From: Methanolobus sp. WCC4
GTDB taxonomy: Archaea; Halobacteriota; Methanosarcinia; Methanosarcinales; Methanosarcinaceae
Direction of reading: 5' to 3'
Length of the DNA stretch: 64,000 nucleotides
Assembly (NCBI RefSeq): GCF_038022665.1
Contig: NZ_CP150629.1
Coordinates: 682,001 to 746,000 of the forward strand
Positions 48,087 through 57,888 of the stretch are shown here, piece after piece (the first letter of the stretch is position 1; each line of letters begins with the position of its first letter). Made by a program: the position numbers and the translations under genes. Below the pieces are notes generated by a model. The model searched no databases, was not told the DNA's origin, and saw only the letters and a program-made list of their open reading frames with translations.

Positions 48087-51000
48087 TTACGTTGTCAGTC
48101 TCTTATACACCAGAGGCAACGTCTCAGGTAACATAAGTGCATCATCGATGATGGTGTATCCGACATCTGAGAAGATGTTGTCCAGATATTCTCCCGGGTT
48201 CTTATCCACAGTAATGCAGAAGAAATGCATTCCCTTGTTCCTGCCTTCACTGATGGCAACCCTTGTATCCTCCTGTGCGATATCGCCCTGATATGCATCC
48301 TCTCCCCTTGACCTGTCATAGGGTTCGCCATCAGAGAGCAGTACCATCATCTTCGTATTTGCACCTGCATGTTCCAGTTTTTTGATAGAATGGCGTATGG
48401 CCGGTCCCAGACGGGTATTGGATGCAGGTTGTAGTATGCTTATCCTGCGTGCAACATCGTCGGAGAGCTTCTCATCGAAATCCTTGATCACGAAATATTC
48501 CACTGCTTCCCTGCTCTTTCCCGAAAAAGCGTATATGGCATATTTGTCCCCGATGCTCTCCAGTGCCTGGCTCATTATGATCAGCGCATCCTTCTCCACA
48601 TCCATTATACTCCTGCCGTCGGCACCGAGTATCTTGCGTGTGGATGCGCTCACATCCATCAGGAAAAGGGTTGCTACATCCCTTTCGTGTTTATCCCATC
48701 TGATATACAATCTGTCATCCGGGTTGACACCGCATTTCCTTGCGATGAGGGATTCCGTGAAAGCATCGATGTCTATCTCGGTCCCATCATTCTGTTCCTT
48801 CATGCGGTGGAAGGCCTCGGGTCTTATCAGTCCGAACGTGTGCCTGAGAAGTGATATCTCATTACTGTAGCGTTCCATTGCCCTGTCATAGTAGGCTGTA
48901 GTTCCGCCGATGGGTTCTATCTCATTTATGGTGCTCCACTCCGATCGGTAGTCGTTGATCGTGGTGTCCCATTCGTCGTATTTGTACCTGCCAAGAAGCC
49001 TCCAGTTATTTTCCATGGCCTGTGTGGGTCTGTCAGTGGCCTGCTCCTTCTGTCTTTCCTCATCGGCCGTAAGGTCGGTCTCAGTCTCAGGGATGAAGTT
49101 CTTGATCACGTTCTCTATCGTTCTTGACATCATCGGGTCTGTGGGCCCGGTGGCACCGACGTCCATACCGCGATAGCCGATGTTTCGGATCATCCTGTAC
49201 TCGATCTCTTCAAGTGGTCCCAACACATCATCAAGCATGGAGTATATCCCAAAGGCCAGTTCAAGTGATGAGAATGTGGTCGAATCCACACTGAAGATCC
49301 TGTGATCGATCTCTTCCCGGGTTCTTTCAAGGACGATCCTGAAAGCTTCATTTATTCCGAATTCAGGCTCATGTCCTGTAGTTATCCATAATAGCGCCTC
49401 CATGAAGCTCTCAAGTTCATCCTCCGGCACAGGTCTCAGGAGCAGCATCCTGTGCCTTACATCCTCAAGATCGATGCGGACGCCCTTGTATTGGTCCATT
49501 ACCAGGTACTCGATACGTGCATCTTCCAGCAGTCCGAATATGGTTGCAGCCAGTATCTGGTTTGGAAAAAGTGAGAGCAGATCGATGGGTCCACTGTCCT
49601 CTTTGTTCGGGCCAGATGAATGTGCTTTATCTCCATCTTTGACCGGATATCTTCCGAGTATTCTCTCTTCGAGTGAGTCAACCTCTTCCTGTGCTATATC
49701 CGGTGTGGTGAAACGTACGTGTCCCACCTCATGCATCACACTTAGCTTGTATATCTTGAAATTGTCCTCGGGCTCCTGATAGACCCCCATCTTCGGTGCA
49801 AGGTAGATGGTGTTACCTGCTATGACAGGGTTCATCCCCTCTGTTTCAAACTGATGCGGGAGCGATGACATGGAGCGTATCACGAAATTGCTGCCTGATA
49901 GTCCAAGTGCATAGAATCGCAATACATTGGCCACTTTTTTGAGGGCTATCGCACCCGTGAGCTCCTCCACGAGTTCCCTGGAGCCTCTGGATTCAAGTGA
50001 GAAATAGGCCTTTCCGGCAGGCTCCTTCGTCTCTGCAGCCTCAAGTCCTTTCAGGGTCCACTCTTCAAGCTCTTCCATGTCCATTCTTTCAAGTAGTGCA
50101 GGCGAGTTTGAGAAATAGTCCAGTGCGAGTTTCCTGTCCTTTGCATATACCTTCAGTCCGATATCGGCCCACTTTGATGCATTCTCCGGTTCTTCCCTGT
50201 CGATAAAGAGAATGAGGTATTTAAAGAAAACACCGAAGATGGCTCCTTCTTTCGTAAGAAGCACATTTGCGATCCTGAATATTTCCTCATGTTGCTGTGG
50301 GTCTATCTTATCCAGGGCTGCGATGGAATCCCCGTAATAGTCGGAACCGACCTCAGGGTCCTGTATGGCGATCCCATCTCCCGTTCCGGCCCATTCTTCA
50401 AACATTTCAGTGCTCAGGATATTGTATGCCTGCGAAGCGTTCTCAAAATAGCTACGGACGCATTCGGGCTGTATATCTGCAGATATTATACCCCGGTCTA
50501 TAAGCATGGACCGGACATCTTTGTTCGTGTCATCATAGTGATCACCCAGTGAAAGAACCGATGGGATGAAGGACCTGAGTGCCGGTTTGTTATTCAGGAA
50601 TGAAGCTATTCCCCTGTCTTTCCACTCCTCTACCTCGCTCATTTCCAGTATACTGAGATATTTAGGGATGGTCTCAAGGAACGACTTCGCACTTTCATTG
50701 TCAATGGCTGCAATGTCCATTGCAATTTCCATGAGGTTTGTCAGTTCCTTCTCATCAGCCTTTTTCAGAATTTGTCCCGCATTCCTTAACAGTGCCATTG
50801 CAGGTGCTTCACCGAATTCCACAATGTTGTCGATCGCGGTGAGCAGTTCCTGCCTTCTGGATGGAGGGACATCGGGTAGTACTTTCACTGCTATGTTTAT
50901 GAGTTCTATTGAGGTGAGCCAGTGGACATTGATGACCTTCTTCGTTATATGGCAGAAGGATTCGAAGTTCTCTGCCGTAAGCAGGTTCTTAAGCTGATAC

Positions 51001-51560
51001 AGGTGCTCGAAATAGGCTTCTGCGACCTTGACGTTGACCTTTCCGATATTCTTCCCGTTATTGACCAGTTCACTGAACCTTTCCGGTCCGGTGGATATGA
51101 TCACCTGTCCTGTATGTTTGAAGTAGGCTATTGCCATCCATTTGTTCTGTTCGGACAGGGCTATGCCTGTATCGGTCCAGCTTCTCAGAAGTTCGAGTCC
51201 ACCTTTTTCGATGATCGCCAGTGAGGAGTCGAAGAATCCTTCACAGCAGGAAACGCTCAGTTTGGATATCTCTCTTGCAAGGGCAAGCCAGCTCTCGAAC
51301 TCATCCTTGCCAATCTTTTTGTAAACATGGGGAGCAGAACCCAGATAGGCTATAAGCACTCTCATCCCGCGTTTGAGTGCACCTTTTCCTGCATGGAGGA
51401 TTGCTTCCAGCTCATCCTTATGTAATTTCTCAAACCCTGCTGAAGCTCCGGTAATTTCAGACCTGTCAAGTTTCGGAAAATGCTCTGCTATCAGTTCTTC
51501 TATCTTTCCGTTAGTGACAGGTTCATTGTTCCCTGTTTCTGCTGCCACGTGCAGTTTCAC
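48087..51560 (-). CDS. NorD-like VWA protein with helical repeats and HExxH motif
   Basis: The 1,157-residue protein has an N-terminal helical-repeat region (about 60-540) built of units such as A-x-x-YF followed by L-x-x-W. The middle has HEVGH (about 610) and LEDARIE (about 682), a zinc-like HExxH plus downstream Glu pattern seen in NorD/CobT relatives. The C-terminal VWA domain (about 960-1150) has MIDAS DVSAS and SDGEPYD. NorD/CbbO proteins work with MoxR-type ATPases to insert metals or activate metalloenzymes. Start is GTG 51560, overlapping the NorQ stop (GTGA), so the pair is coupled. Target enzyme unknown. Confidence 0.9.
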   Translation of the reverse strand: MKLHVAAETGNNEPVTNGKIEELIAEHFPKLDRSEITGASAGFEKLHKDELEAILHAGKGALKRGMRVLIAYLGSAPHVYKKIGKDEFESWLALAREISKLSVSCCEGFFDSSLAIIEKGGLELLRSWTDTGIALSEQNKWMAIAYFKHTGQVIISTGPERFSELVNNGKNIGKVNVKVAEAYFEHLYQLKNLLTAENFESFCHITKKVINVHWLTSIELINIAVKVLPDVPPSRRQELLTAIDNIVEFGEAPAMALLRNAGQILKKADEKELTNLMEIAMDIAAIDNESAKSFLETIPKYLSILEMSEVEEWKDRGIASFLNNKPALRSFIPSVLSLGDHYDDTNKDVRSMLIDRGIISADIQPECVRSYFENASQAYNILSTEMFEEWAGTGDGIAIQDPEVGSDYYGDSIAALDKIDPQQHEEIFRIANVLLTKEGAIFGVFFKYLILFIDREEPENASKWADIGLKVYAKDRKLALDYFSNSPALLERMDMEELEEWTLKGLEAAETKEPAGKAYFSLESRGSRELVEELTGAIALKKVANVLRFYALGLSGSNFVIRSMSSLPHQFETEGMNPVIAGNTIYLAPKMGVYQEPEDNFKIYKLSVMHEVGHVRFTTPDIAQEEVDSLEERILGRYPVKDGDKAHSSGPNKEDSGPIDLLSLFPNQILAATIFGLLEDARIEYLVMDQYKGVRIDLEDVRHRMLLLRPVPEDELESFMEALLWITTGHEPEFGINEAFRIVLERTREEIDHRIFSVDSTTFSSLELAFGIYSMLDDVLGPLEEIEYRMIRNIGYRGMDVGATGPTDPMMSRTIENVIKNFIPETETDLTADEERQKEQATDRPTQAMENNWRLLGRYKYDEWDTTINDYRSEWSTINEIEPIGGTTAYYDRAMERYSNEISLLRHTFGLIRPEAFHRMKEQNDGTEIDIDAFTESLIARKCGVNPDDRLYIRWDKHERDVATLFLMDVSASTRKILGADGRSIMDVEKDALIIMSQALESIGDKYAIYAFSGKSREAVEYFVIKDFDEKLSDDVARRISILQPASNTRLGPAIRHSIKKLEHAGANTKMMVLLSDGEPYDRSRGEDAYQGDIAQEDTRVAISEGRNKGMHFFCITVDKNPGEYLDNIFSDVGYTIIDDALMLPETLPLVYKRLTT

Positions 51561-52387
51561 TCCATTATGGCCGCGATGATCTCGTCTATACTCTTCTGAA
51601 GGTCAGGATTGTCTGTTATCGGTTTTGCCATGGCTATCCGGCAGGCTTCCTTTGGCTCGATGCCCTCTTGAATGAGCTTTCCGGCGTAGATAAGCAGACG
51701 TGTGCTGACTCCCTCCTCGAGTCCGTGGTGTTTGAAGTTCCTGATGCTCTGGCCTATCTCAACAAGCCGGGTGGCTGTAGTCTCATCTACCTGACTCTCG
51801 TGTGCGACGATCTGCTTTTCCAGTTCGGCAGGAGGATAATCAAAATCAATGGCAACGAATCTCTGTCTGGTGCTCTGTTTCATGTCCTTGACGATGCTCT
51901 GGTATCCGGGGTTGTATGAGACCGAGAGCATGAACTCCTCCGGTGCCTTAACGACTATCCCGAGCTTGTCGATGGGTATGATACGCCTGTCATCAGTGAG
52001 AGGATGAATGACGACTATGGTGTCCTTCCTGGCTTCCACGACCTCATCGAGGTAACAGATAGCTCCGGCCCTGACCGCCTTTGTGAGAGGTCCGTCACTC
52101 CACTCTACATTATCTCCTTTTATCAGGAAACGTCCCACAAGGTCCGTTGCCGTAAGGTCCTCGTGGCAGGCAATGGTTATCAGAGGACGCTGTAATTTCC
52201 ATGCCATGTATTCCATGAAACGTGTCTTACCACATCCTGTAGGCCCTTTGAGGTTGACCGGAAGCATGTTCCTGTAAGCGGCTGTGAATATCTCCACTTC
52301 GTTGCCTACCGGTACGTAATAAGGCTCTTCTGTTATCAGATATTCATCCACCGGCAGTTCCTCGGATAAAGCGCATTTCATTGCCAT
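51557..52387 (-). CDS. NorQ/CbbQ-like MoxR AAA ATPase
   Basis: The 276-residue AAA+ ATPase has Walker A GPTGCGKT (K54), Walker B YLDE (D114, E115) and a C-terminal CbbQ_C-like helix bundle. NorQ/CbbQ proteins remodel target enzymes such as nitric oxide reductase or Rubisco together with NorD/CbbO. Rubisco or a hydrogenase-like target is not in view, so the role here is unknown. GAGGAG precedes the ATG. Overlaps the VWA gene by 4 bp. Confidence 0.93.
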   Translation of the reverse strand: MAMKCALSEELPVDEYLITEEPYYVPVGNEVEIFTAAYRNMLPVNLKGPTGCGKTRFMEYMAWKLQRPLITIACHEDLTATDLVGRFLIKGDNVEWSDGPLTKAVRAGAICYLDEVVEARKDTIVVIHPLTDDRRIIPIDKLGIVVKAPEEFMLSVSYNPGYQSIVKDMKQSTRQRFVAIDFDYPPAELEKQIVAHESQVDETTATRLVEIGQSIRNFKHHGLEEGVSTRLLIYAGKLIQEGIEPKEACRIAMAKPITDNPDLQKSIDEIIAAIME

Positions 52388-52486
52388 AGCTACTCCTCTT
52401 ATGATAGTAATCTATTCTTTTTTAGTTTAAATGTGCTGTGCAGGGGACATTGGTCCATTCTCCGGGCATGAATGGATATGAGGGTC

Positions 52487-52569
52487 GAGGTGTGCACTTT
52501 GTTTTAAAAATGGATGTGGTATTTAGGTGGTATTTATATGGTGGTTGGGGGTGGTTGGGTGCACACCTC
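52487..52569. promoter_or_regulatory. 11-bp inverted repeat around a G-rich repeat, upstream of norQ
   Basis: GAGGTGTGCAC (52487-52497) and GTGCACACCTC (52559-52569) are perfect inverted repeats about 60 bp apart. Between them are GTGGTATTTA copies and a G-rich segment (GGTGGTTGGG twice) that could form a two-tetrad quadruplex. It may be a regulatory element for norQ or for the small membrane gene. Confidence 0.5.
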
Positions 52570-52651
52570 ACAAACCACTATTATTGGCCTGCTAATATAA
52601 GTTCATTTTGATTAAGATGATCCGTGTTTTAGGTCTATGATCCCGGTTAAG

Positions 52652-52957
52652 CTACTTTTTTTTGATCATATCGCTGATACTCTGCATAGTAAGCTTTTCT
52701 TTTGAAGAAGTTGAATCTGTGAACGATCCTATAGTTCCTGTAAGGATGCCGGATATTATTCCTAAATGTATCCAGTTCATCCCAATAAAAGATATTATCA
52801 CTAAAACGAGTACTATCAGCGAAAAAAGACCCGTCATCATCCCTTCTTTGATGCTCCTAGATCTGGAATAATGAATGAGGAAAGCTATGAAGAATGCAAG
52901 TAAAGGTGGGAGTATGAACAATTCAAAAAGGTCATAGGTAGTAGGCACATCTGTCAT
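52652..52957 (-). CDS. Small membrane protein
   Basis: The 101-residue protein has three predicted membrane helices (about 10-27, 40-58, 62-80), then a charged tail (SSKEKLTMQSISDMIKKK). Family not recognised. It is divergent from the VIT-VWA gene. Confidence 0.7.
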   Translation of the reverse strand: MTDVPTTYDLFELFILPPLLAFFIAFLIHYSRSRSIKEGMMTGLFSLIVLVLVIISFIGMNWIHLGIISGILTGTIGSFTDSTSSKEKLTMQSISDMIKKK

Positions 52958-53136
52958 TTTCTAAAACCGATGAATTATTTAACATCAACTACTTAAATTT
53001 AATTAACGGACACAGTGTTTTTAATAATATGTGAATTGGTCAACAATATTATTTTGAGTTGCGGCCACAACACTTTTTATACTCAATGTATAACATCATA
53101 AAGTACTGAGAATTCCAGTTGGGATAAGTGGTTATC

Positions 53137-55062
53137 ATGGATTTTAAAAAAAGCTCTGCAAGGGCTATGGTTCTATTGCTTTTATTCTTAGCATGTGTAT
53201 CGTTGATGATGCCTTCCATGGCACAATCGAATATAGGGTCCGACTATATGGACATAGATATCAGGATCCACGATGGTTATGCAATAACCACCGTTGAGGA
53301 AAAACTTGACAACACGGGTAATACTTCTGTAACGGATAAGTTCCAGTTCCTGATTCCTGAGGGCGCTTTCATGTCGGCGTTCTCCATCACTATAGATGGA
53401 GTGGAGTATCAGGCCGACATCCTCGAGACTGAAGAGGCTGAGCAGAGATTCGCAGAGGCTGTATCAAGCGGAAGGACGGCCGGTCTGCTGGAAACAAGGG
53501 ATACCGAACTGTTCTCCTATTCACTGAACTTCGAGGCGAACCAGAGCATCATTGTTAAACTCACCTACGAGCAGGCTCTTTCAAGGACCATGGACGAGTA
53601 TGAGTACTTACAATATCTTCAGAGCAATCATGTAGTGGAAGACCTGAGCGTTACCGTGGATATCAGTTCATCCACAGATGTCCTTAGTGTTGAGACACCG
53701 GGACTTGAGACAGATATCTCCTATCCATCCACCGACACTGCAAAGGTGGAATACACTTCAGAAGGCATGCCGGGTTCGGATATGACCGTTGTCTTCGAAA
53801 CAGAGAACACTGACATGGACGGTGAGATGCTGTTCTATGAGATAGATGGAACAGGATATTTCATGCATATATTCTCACCAACTGCAGAAGAGCTGGGAAC
53901 GTCCCCGCTTAACAAGGACATCATCTTTGTGGTCGATAAGTCCGGTTCCATGTATGGTTTAAAGATGGAGCAGGTAAAGGAAGCATTCTCCAGCATCATA
54001 GCCGAACTGCCTGAAGGTGACCGTTTCAATATCGTGTTCTTTGATTCAGATTCCATGCCATATAGTGCGGAGATCCTTATGGCAAACGAGGACAATAAGG
54101 CTCAGGCAGTAGCAGAAGTTCTTGTCACAGAGGCAGGTGGTGGTACAAACATCAACTATGTGTTGATCGAAGCACTTGGTATGTTCTATAATGAAAGCGA
54201 GAATGTTCCAATCGTGGTGTTCCTCACGGATGGTGAACCGACAGGAGGCGTCACTTCCACTGCGGTGATAAGGCAGAACGTGCTGGAAGCAAATGATGTG
54301 GATGCGGCTATATTCTCCATAGCTTTTGGTGATGAATACAGTTACGATTTCAATTTCCTGCAGGCCCTGAGTCTGGAGAACAAAGGTATAGCGGTCTATT
54401 TCGAGGAGAATTCCGAGGCATCGGCTGGTATCAGTGACTTCTATGAGACCATTTCAACACCACTTGTAACGGACCTCATGTTCACCTATGATGGAGGCCG
54501 CAATGTGATTCTCACAGGAAAGGACCATCTTTTCGTGGGATCAGAGGCAATCATCCTTGGTAATTATGAGATGGGTACATCAACTGTTACTGCAAGGGCA
54601 GATGGTAACACAAGGGACGGGGTTTATGATTCAGAGAATGTGTTCTCTGTCCTGACATCCGATTCAAATGACTTCATCCCGCGTCTCTGGGCCTACAACA
54701 CCATCAGGGACAAACTCGACATGATGAAGGTCGAAGGCGAGACTGAAGAACTGGTCTCTGAAGTGACCGCTCTCTCACTTGAATACGGTTTTGTCACTCC
54801 ATATACATCTTTCTTCGTGGAGATCCCACAGCCGGAAGAACCGGAAGAAGATGTGTCTGATTCTGCGGAGTATGCCGAGGAAACAGCGATGGATGTATAT
54901 CCGGCAGAAGAAATGGTTGTGGAAGAGGAGATGCCCATAGAGGAGCCTGAGGAAGAAGCGATGGAAGAATATGCAGAAGAGGAATCTCCCGGATTCGGTC
55001 TGATGCTTGCTCTTTCCATGTTCGGACTTGCTATGCTTGCTTTCAGGAACAGGAAAGAATAG
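53137..55062 (+). CDS. VIT-VWA surface protein with PGF-CTERM anchor
   Basis: The protein has a Sec signal (MDFKKSSARAMV..., cleaved near MPSMAQS), a VIT domain (about 40-160) and a VWA domain (about 265-430) with MIDAS DKSGSM and TDGEPT. The C-terminus has an acidic stretch, then PGFGLMLALSMFG and a basic end (FRNRKE), i.e. a PGF-CTERM tail processed by archaeosortase. The layout recalls inter-alpha-trypsin inhibitor heavy chains. ATG 53137 is preferred; GTG 53128 is in frame. A surface adhesion or matrix role is likely, though not proven. Confidence 0.92.
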   Translation: MDFKKSSARAMVLLLLFLACVSLMMPSMAQSNIGSDYMDIDIRIHDGYAITTVEEKLDNTGNTSVTDKFQFLIPEGAFMSAFSITIDGVEYQADILETEEAEQRFAEAVSSGRTAGLLETRDTELFSYSLNFEANQSIIVKLTYEQALSRTMDEYEYLQYLQSNHVVEDLSVTVDISSSTDVLSVETPGLETDISYPSTDTAKVEYTSEGMPGSDMTVVFETENTDMDGEMLFYEIDGTGYFMHIFSPTAEELGTSPLNKDIIFVVDKSGSMYGLKMEQVKEAFSSIIAELPEGDRFNIVFFDSDSMPYSAEILMANEDNKAQAVAEVLVTEAGGGTNINYVLIEALGMFYNESENVPIVVFLTDGEPTGGVTSTAVIRQNVLEANDVDAAIFSIAFGDEYSYDFNFLQALSLENKGIAVYFEENSEASAGISDFYETISTPLVTDLMFTYDGGRNVILTGKDHLFVGSEAIILGNYEMGTSTVTARADGNTRDGVYDSENVFSVLTSDSNDFIPRLWAYNTIRDKLDMMKVEGETEELVSEVTALSLEYGFVTPYTSFFVEIPQPEEPEEDVSDSAEYAEETAMDVYPAEEMVVEEEMPIEEPEEEAMEEYAEEESPGFGLMLALSMFGLAMLAFRNRKE

Positions 55063-55082
55063 AACAATTCTGTCTGAAATGT

Positions 55083-55102
55083 TGGGAGCCTCTGTGGCTT
55101 CC
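55083..55102 (+). terminator. Hairpin with T-rich tail
   Basis: GGGAGCC-TCTGT-GGCTTCC (one G-T pair) followed by ATTTTATCTTTTTC. It is 20 bp after the VIT-VWA stop and is a likely terminator. Confidence 0.6.
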
Positions 55103-55219
55103 ATTTTATCTTTTTCTCTTACTTTTTTGCAGACCTCAGGAAAGATGGTTCCTGTTTTCACAAAGAAAGCTGCCACTAAATGGTGACCGGTATGCTTCTA
55201 TCCTGATATCTGAAAATTA

Positions 55220-55330
55220 TCATTTGAGATTCATGTATCCTGCAGCCAACCCCATGAAAAGTATCATTGCTACATACAGTAAAATTACAAGCATTATCCT
55301 CATGGTGCTTGAACTATTGTTATCATTCAT
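55220..55330 (-). CDS. Possible small membrane protein (about 36 residues)
   Basis: The minus strand reads M-N-D-N-N-S-S-S-T-M-R, then a hydrophobic helix (LVILLYVAMILFMGLAAGY) and ends M-N-L-K-stop. A second ATG at 55339 would add three residues. A TATA-like ATATATAT (55360-55369) lies upstream on the same strand, and no ribosome site is seen, so it would be leaderless. The gap of about 430 bp between genes otherwise holds only this and the hairpin at 55083. Moderate evidence only. Confidence 0.4.
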   Translation of the reverse strand: MNDNNSSSTMRIMLVILLYVAMILFMGLAAGYMNLK

Positions 55331-55492
55331 ATGTACCATATAAATGGAGGGTTGTGTTGTATATATATCTTGTCAATTTTTCTCGCCCTAAAATACAAGG
55401 AGGGTATCTAGTGCCACAAAAATCTTTATAGTTGCCGGACAGACCTTCTAATAGGGTTCGATCAGCAAATGATCTAACAGGGAGTGGAAACT

Positions 55493-55801
55493 ATGGTCAC
55501 AGAGGAAGAAGTAATGGACGTCCTGCGGGAGTGCTATGACCCTGAGATCCCCATCAACATAGTGGATCTGGGTTTTGTCAGAAGTATAGATATAGAAGAT
55601 GAAAAAGTACGCATCAAACTCACCCTGACAACACCCGGATGTCCTATGCACGGTGCAATAGGTGATGATGTCAGGAAGAAGGTTCTGGGTATTGAGGGTG
55701 TAAAGGATGTTGAGGTAAAGTTCGTATTCGATACCCGGTGGACCCCGGATGAGATGTCCGATGAGGCAAAGAAGAGAATGGGTTTTGATGATAACCAATG
55801 A
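55493..55801 (+). CDS. SufT / MIP18-type (DUF59) iron-sulfur assembly protein
   Basis: The protein (about 102 residues) has the DUF59 signature: DPEIPINIVDLGFV and the cysteine motif TTPGCPMH, plus a C-terminal RWTPDEMSDEAKKRMG-like segment. Relatives aid Fe-S cluster assembly. ATG 55493 is chosen because GGGAG lies 8 bases upstream; GTG 55484 is in frame. Confidence 0.93.
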   Translation: MVTEEEVMDVLRECYDPEIPINIVDLGFVRSIDIEDEKVRIKLTLTTPGCPMHGAIGDDVRKKVLGIEGVKDVEVKFVFDTRWTPDEMSDEAKKRMGFDDNQ

Positions 55802-55888
55802 CCAGAAGATATACTCATTTTGAGTTACTGTAAAAATAGAAGAAAGGTTGTTCCAGAAAGATACTGGAACTACATAGCATCTTTTAGT

Positions 55889-56347
55889 TTATCTTTTTCT
55901 TTTCAGGTATGCGACTGATACTATTCCTGCAATTGCAAAGACTATCTCAAATCCGGGAGCTTGACTCTCCGATGTTTCTTCGCTGACAGGTTCCTCTTCC
56001 ATGTCCTCAGCTTCAGCCTCTTCTTCTTCCATCATTGTTTCAGGATAGTCATCAGGATCTCCAGGAGATGTCAGGGCATTGATCTCTTCTATGTTTGTAA
56101 ACCCATCTTCATCTGAATCGTCATCCTCTATTGATGCAAGATCCAATCCACTTGCCAGTGCATCCATACCATAAGGTGTCAAAGCTGCTTCTCCATGACA
56201 TATGCCACAAGAATCAAGTGCTGTGCCTTCTACACTGTAGGTTTGATTGAAGACACCCTGGGCATCGGTTGTTGCTGACGTGACAGTTATACCTGCTAAA
56301 GTTACCACTACTAACATTAATGAAATGCTTACTAGTCTATGTTTCAT
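55889..56347 (-). CDS. CxxCH surface protein with calcium-binding-like repeat and PGF-CTERM
   Basis: The 152-residue protein has a Sec signal (about 1-27), then DSCGICHGEAAL, one CxxCH haem-c motif (C47-x2-C50-H51). A DxDxDG-type acidic repeat follows (DDDSDEDGFTNIEE, like thrombospondin type 3), then an acidic linker and a PGF-CTERM tail (APGFEIVFAIAG...RKR). If haem is attached, it would be an extracellular monohaem cytochrome on the cell surface; if not, it is a metal site. It is convergent with sufT. Confidence 0.88.
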   Translation of the reverse strand: MKHRLVSISLMLVVVTLAGITVTSATTDAQGVFNQTYSVEGTALDSCGICHGEAALTPYGMDALASGLDLASIEDDDSDEDGFTNIEEINALTSPGDPDDYPETMMEEEEAEAEDMEEEPVSEETSESQAPGFEIVFAIAGIVSVAYLKRKR

Positions 56348-56565
56348 ATTAGACCCCCATTATTTAACTATTAAACTTTTGCTCTTCTATTATTTATTCA
56401 TTTGGTCATACAAACTTACTAAATACCTATACTTTTTTAACCAGAGAGAGTGACAGTATTGGTTTGTATTCTCTTTGTAGAATATCTCCATCGAGCCGTA
56501 TTTTTACAAAAATATCAATATGACCTGTAATTAGCACGACTATCCGTATGCTGGAAGGGTCCTGG

Positions 56566-57699
56566 TCATACAAATCCGGGAGCTGATGAGAACAGGGACC
56601 ATCGTCTGTAGGTCATAGCCTTTTTAACTCTCTTAACTGCAAGTTCCATTGCAACATCTCTGGGAACCATTCCGGTGCAAGCCACCCTTTCAAGTATTTC
56701 CCTGGTATTGCACCGTAGTTTCGCTTCTATTGTCTGGAATGCGGCTGCTTCACATGCTCCCTGATATTCCATGGCCGCACAGATCACACCACCGGCATTG
56801 GCAATGAAATCCGGGATGCACAGGACTCTTTTTTCGTGAAGGTATTTTTCGGCTTCATGAGTGATGGGAATGTTTGCTCCTTCTATCACCAGTTTGGTCT
56901 TGAGACGGTGCACATTATCCTCATCAATGATATCAGGTCTGGCTGCAGGGATCCATATCTCACATTCTATATCTATCACAGCCTCGATATCACGTACTTC
57001 AGCACCCGGGTAATCCACCACGCTCATGCCGTTCTCCTTCAAATGGATCAATTTATCGATATCAAATCCTTCCGGCTTGTAGGCAGTTCCCCTGGAATCG
57101 GCCACTCCTATCAGTATAGCACCTTTTTCTGAGAGGAAACGAGCCGCATGTTTTCCTACTGAACCAAAACCCTGGACCACCATCCTTGCACCTTCCATGC
57201 AAAAATCACAGTACTCGAGTGCAACCTCGGCCGCATGGCTCACTCCCCAGCCAGTAGCTCCTATCTCGTCAAGGGGAATGCCTCCTATTTCACGTGGCAA
57301 CCCTACCGCTCTTCCTATCTCATCGTGTACACAGGCCATACACAGTTCATCGGTACCCATATCGGGACCGAAGATATATTCCTGTACATCACGCAAGGAT
57401 GAGGCAAGGGCCCGAATAAGTCTCTCTTTGTTCTCCTGCGGCATTTTAGGGTCGCCGTAGATGACCGCTTTCCCGCCACCATGGGGCAATCCGGCCACTG
57501 CATTCTTCAGGGTCATGGCACGGGCCAGTCTGAAGCACTCCTCGGTACTCACATCCGGTGCCATACGCACGCCGCCTATGGAAGGACCTACAGCTACATT
57601 ATCAACCACCAGGACAGCCTTTAGACCAACTGAAGGCTCGTAGACATGAATTACTTTAGCTGGTCCAAGTTCATCTGCAAATCTAAAGATATCTTCCAT
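56566..57699 (-). CDS. Glu/Leu/Phe/Val dehydrogenase family amino acid dehydrogenase
   Basis: NAD(P)-dependent oxidative deamination of an amino acid. The 377-residue protein has GPSIGGVRM and LPHGGGKAVI in place of the glutamate dehydrogenase GPYKGGIR and PYGGAKGG; this and length favour a Leu/Val/Phe-type enzyme. Rossmann motif GFGSVG is present. Divergent from the 2-oxoacid oxidoreductase operon by 189 bp, suggesting a shared pathway. GGGGGTT precedes the ATG. Confidence 0.92.
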   Translation of the reverse strand: MEDIFRFADELGPAKVIHVYEPSVGLKAVLVVDNVAVGPSIGGVRMAPDVSTEECFRLARAMTLKNAVAGLPHGGGKAVIYGDPKMPQENKERLIRALASSLRDVQEYIFGPDMGTDELCMACVHDEIGRAVGLPREIGGIPLDEIGATGWGVSHAAEVALEYCDFCMEGARMVVQGFGSVGKHAARFLSEKGAILIGVADSRGTAYKPEGFDIDKLIHLKENGMSVVDYPGAEVRDIEAVIDIECEIWIPAARPDIIDEDNVHRLKTKLVIEGANIPITHEAEKYLHEKRVLCIPDFIANAGGVICAAMEYQGACEAAAFQTIEAKLRCNTREILERVACTGMVPRDVAMELAVKRVKKAMTYRRWSLFSSAPGFV

Positions 57700-57847
57700 A
57701 GATAACCCCCTTCAATAAAACTTACTCCAATATTTATTATGTCTCTATGCATTAAAATTGCTTTTGTAGGGACCATTTATTCAAAAGAGAGGTCTGTATC
57801 CTCAATTGGTTCATTTGAATGATGATCGTTGCTTATGAGAAGCAGCA

Positions 57848-57856
57848 TATTTATAC
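57848..57856 (+). promoter_or_regulatory. TATA-box for 2-oxoacid oxidoreductase operon
   Basis: ATATTTATA lies about 33 bp before the ATG at 57889, preceded by an AGCAGC purine-rich BRE-like stretch. Confidence 0.55.
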
Positions 57857-57888
57857 TGGAGTGATCCATAAATTAATATGGGGAGATA

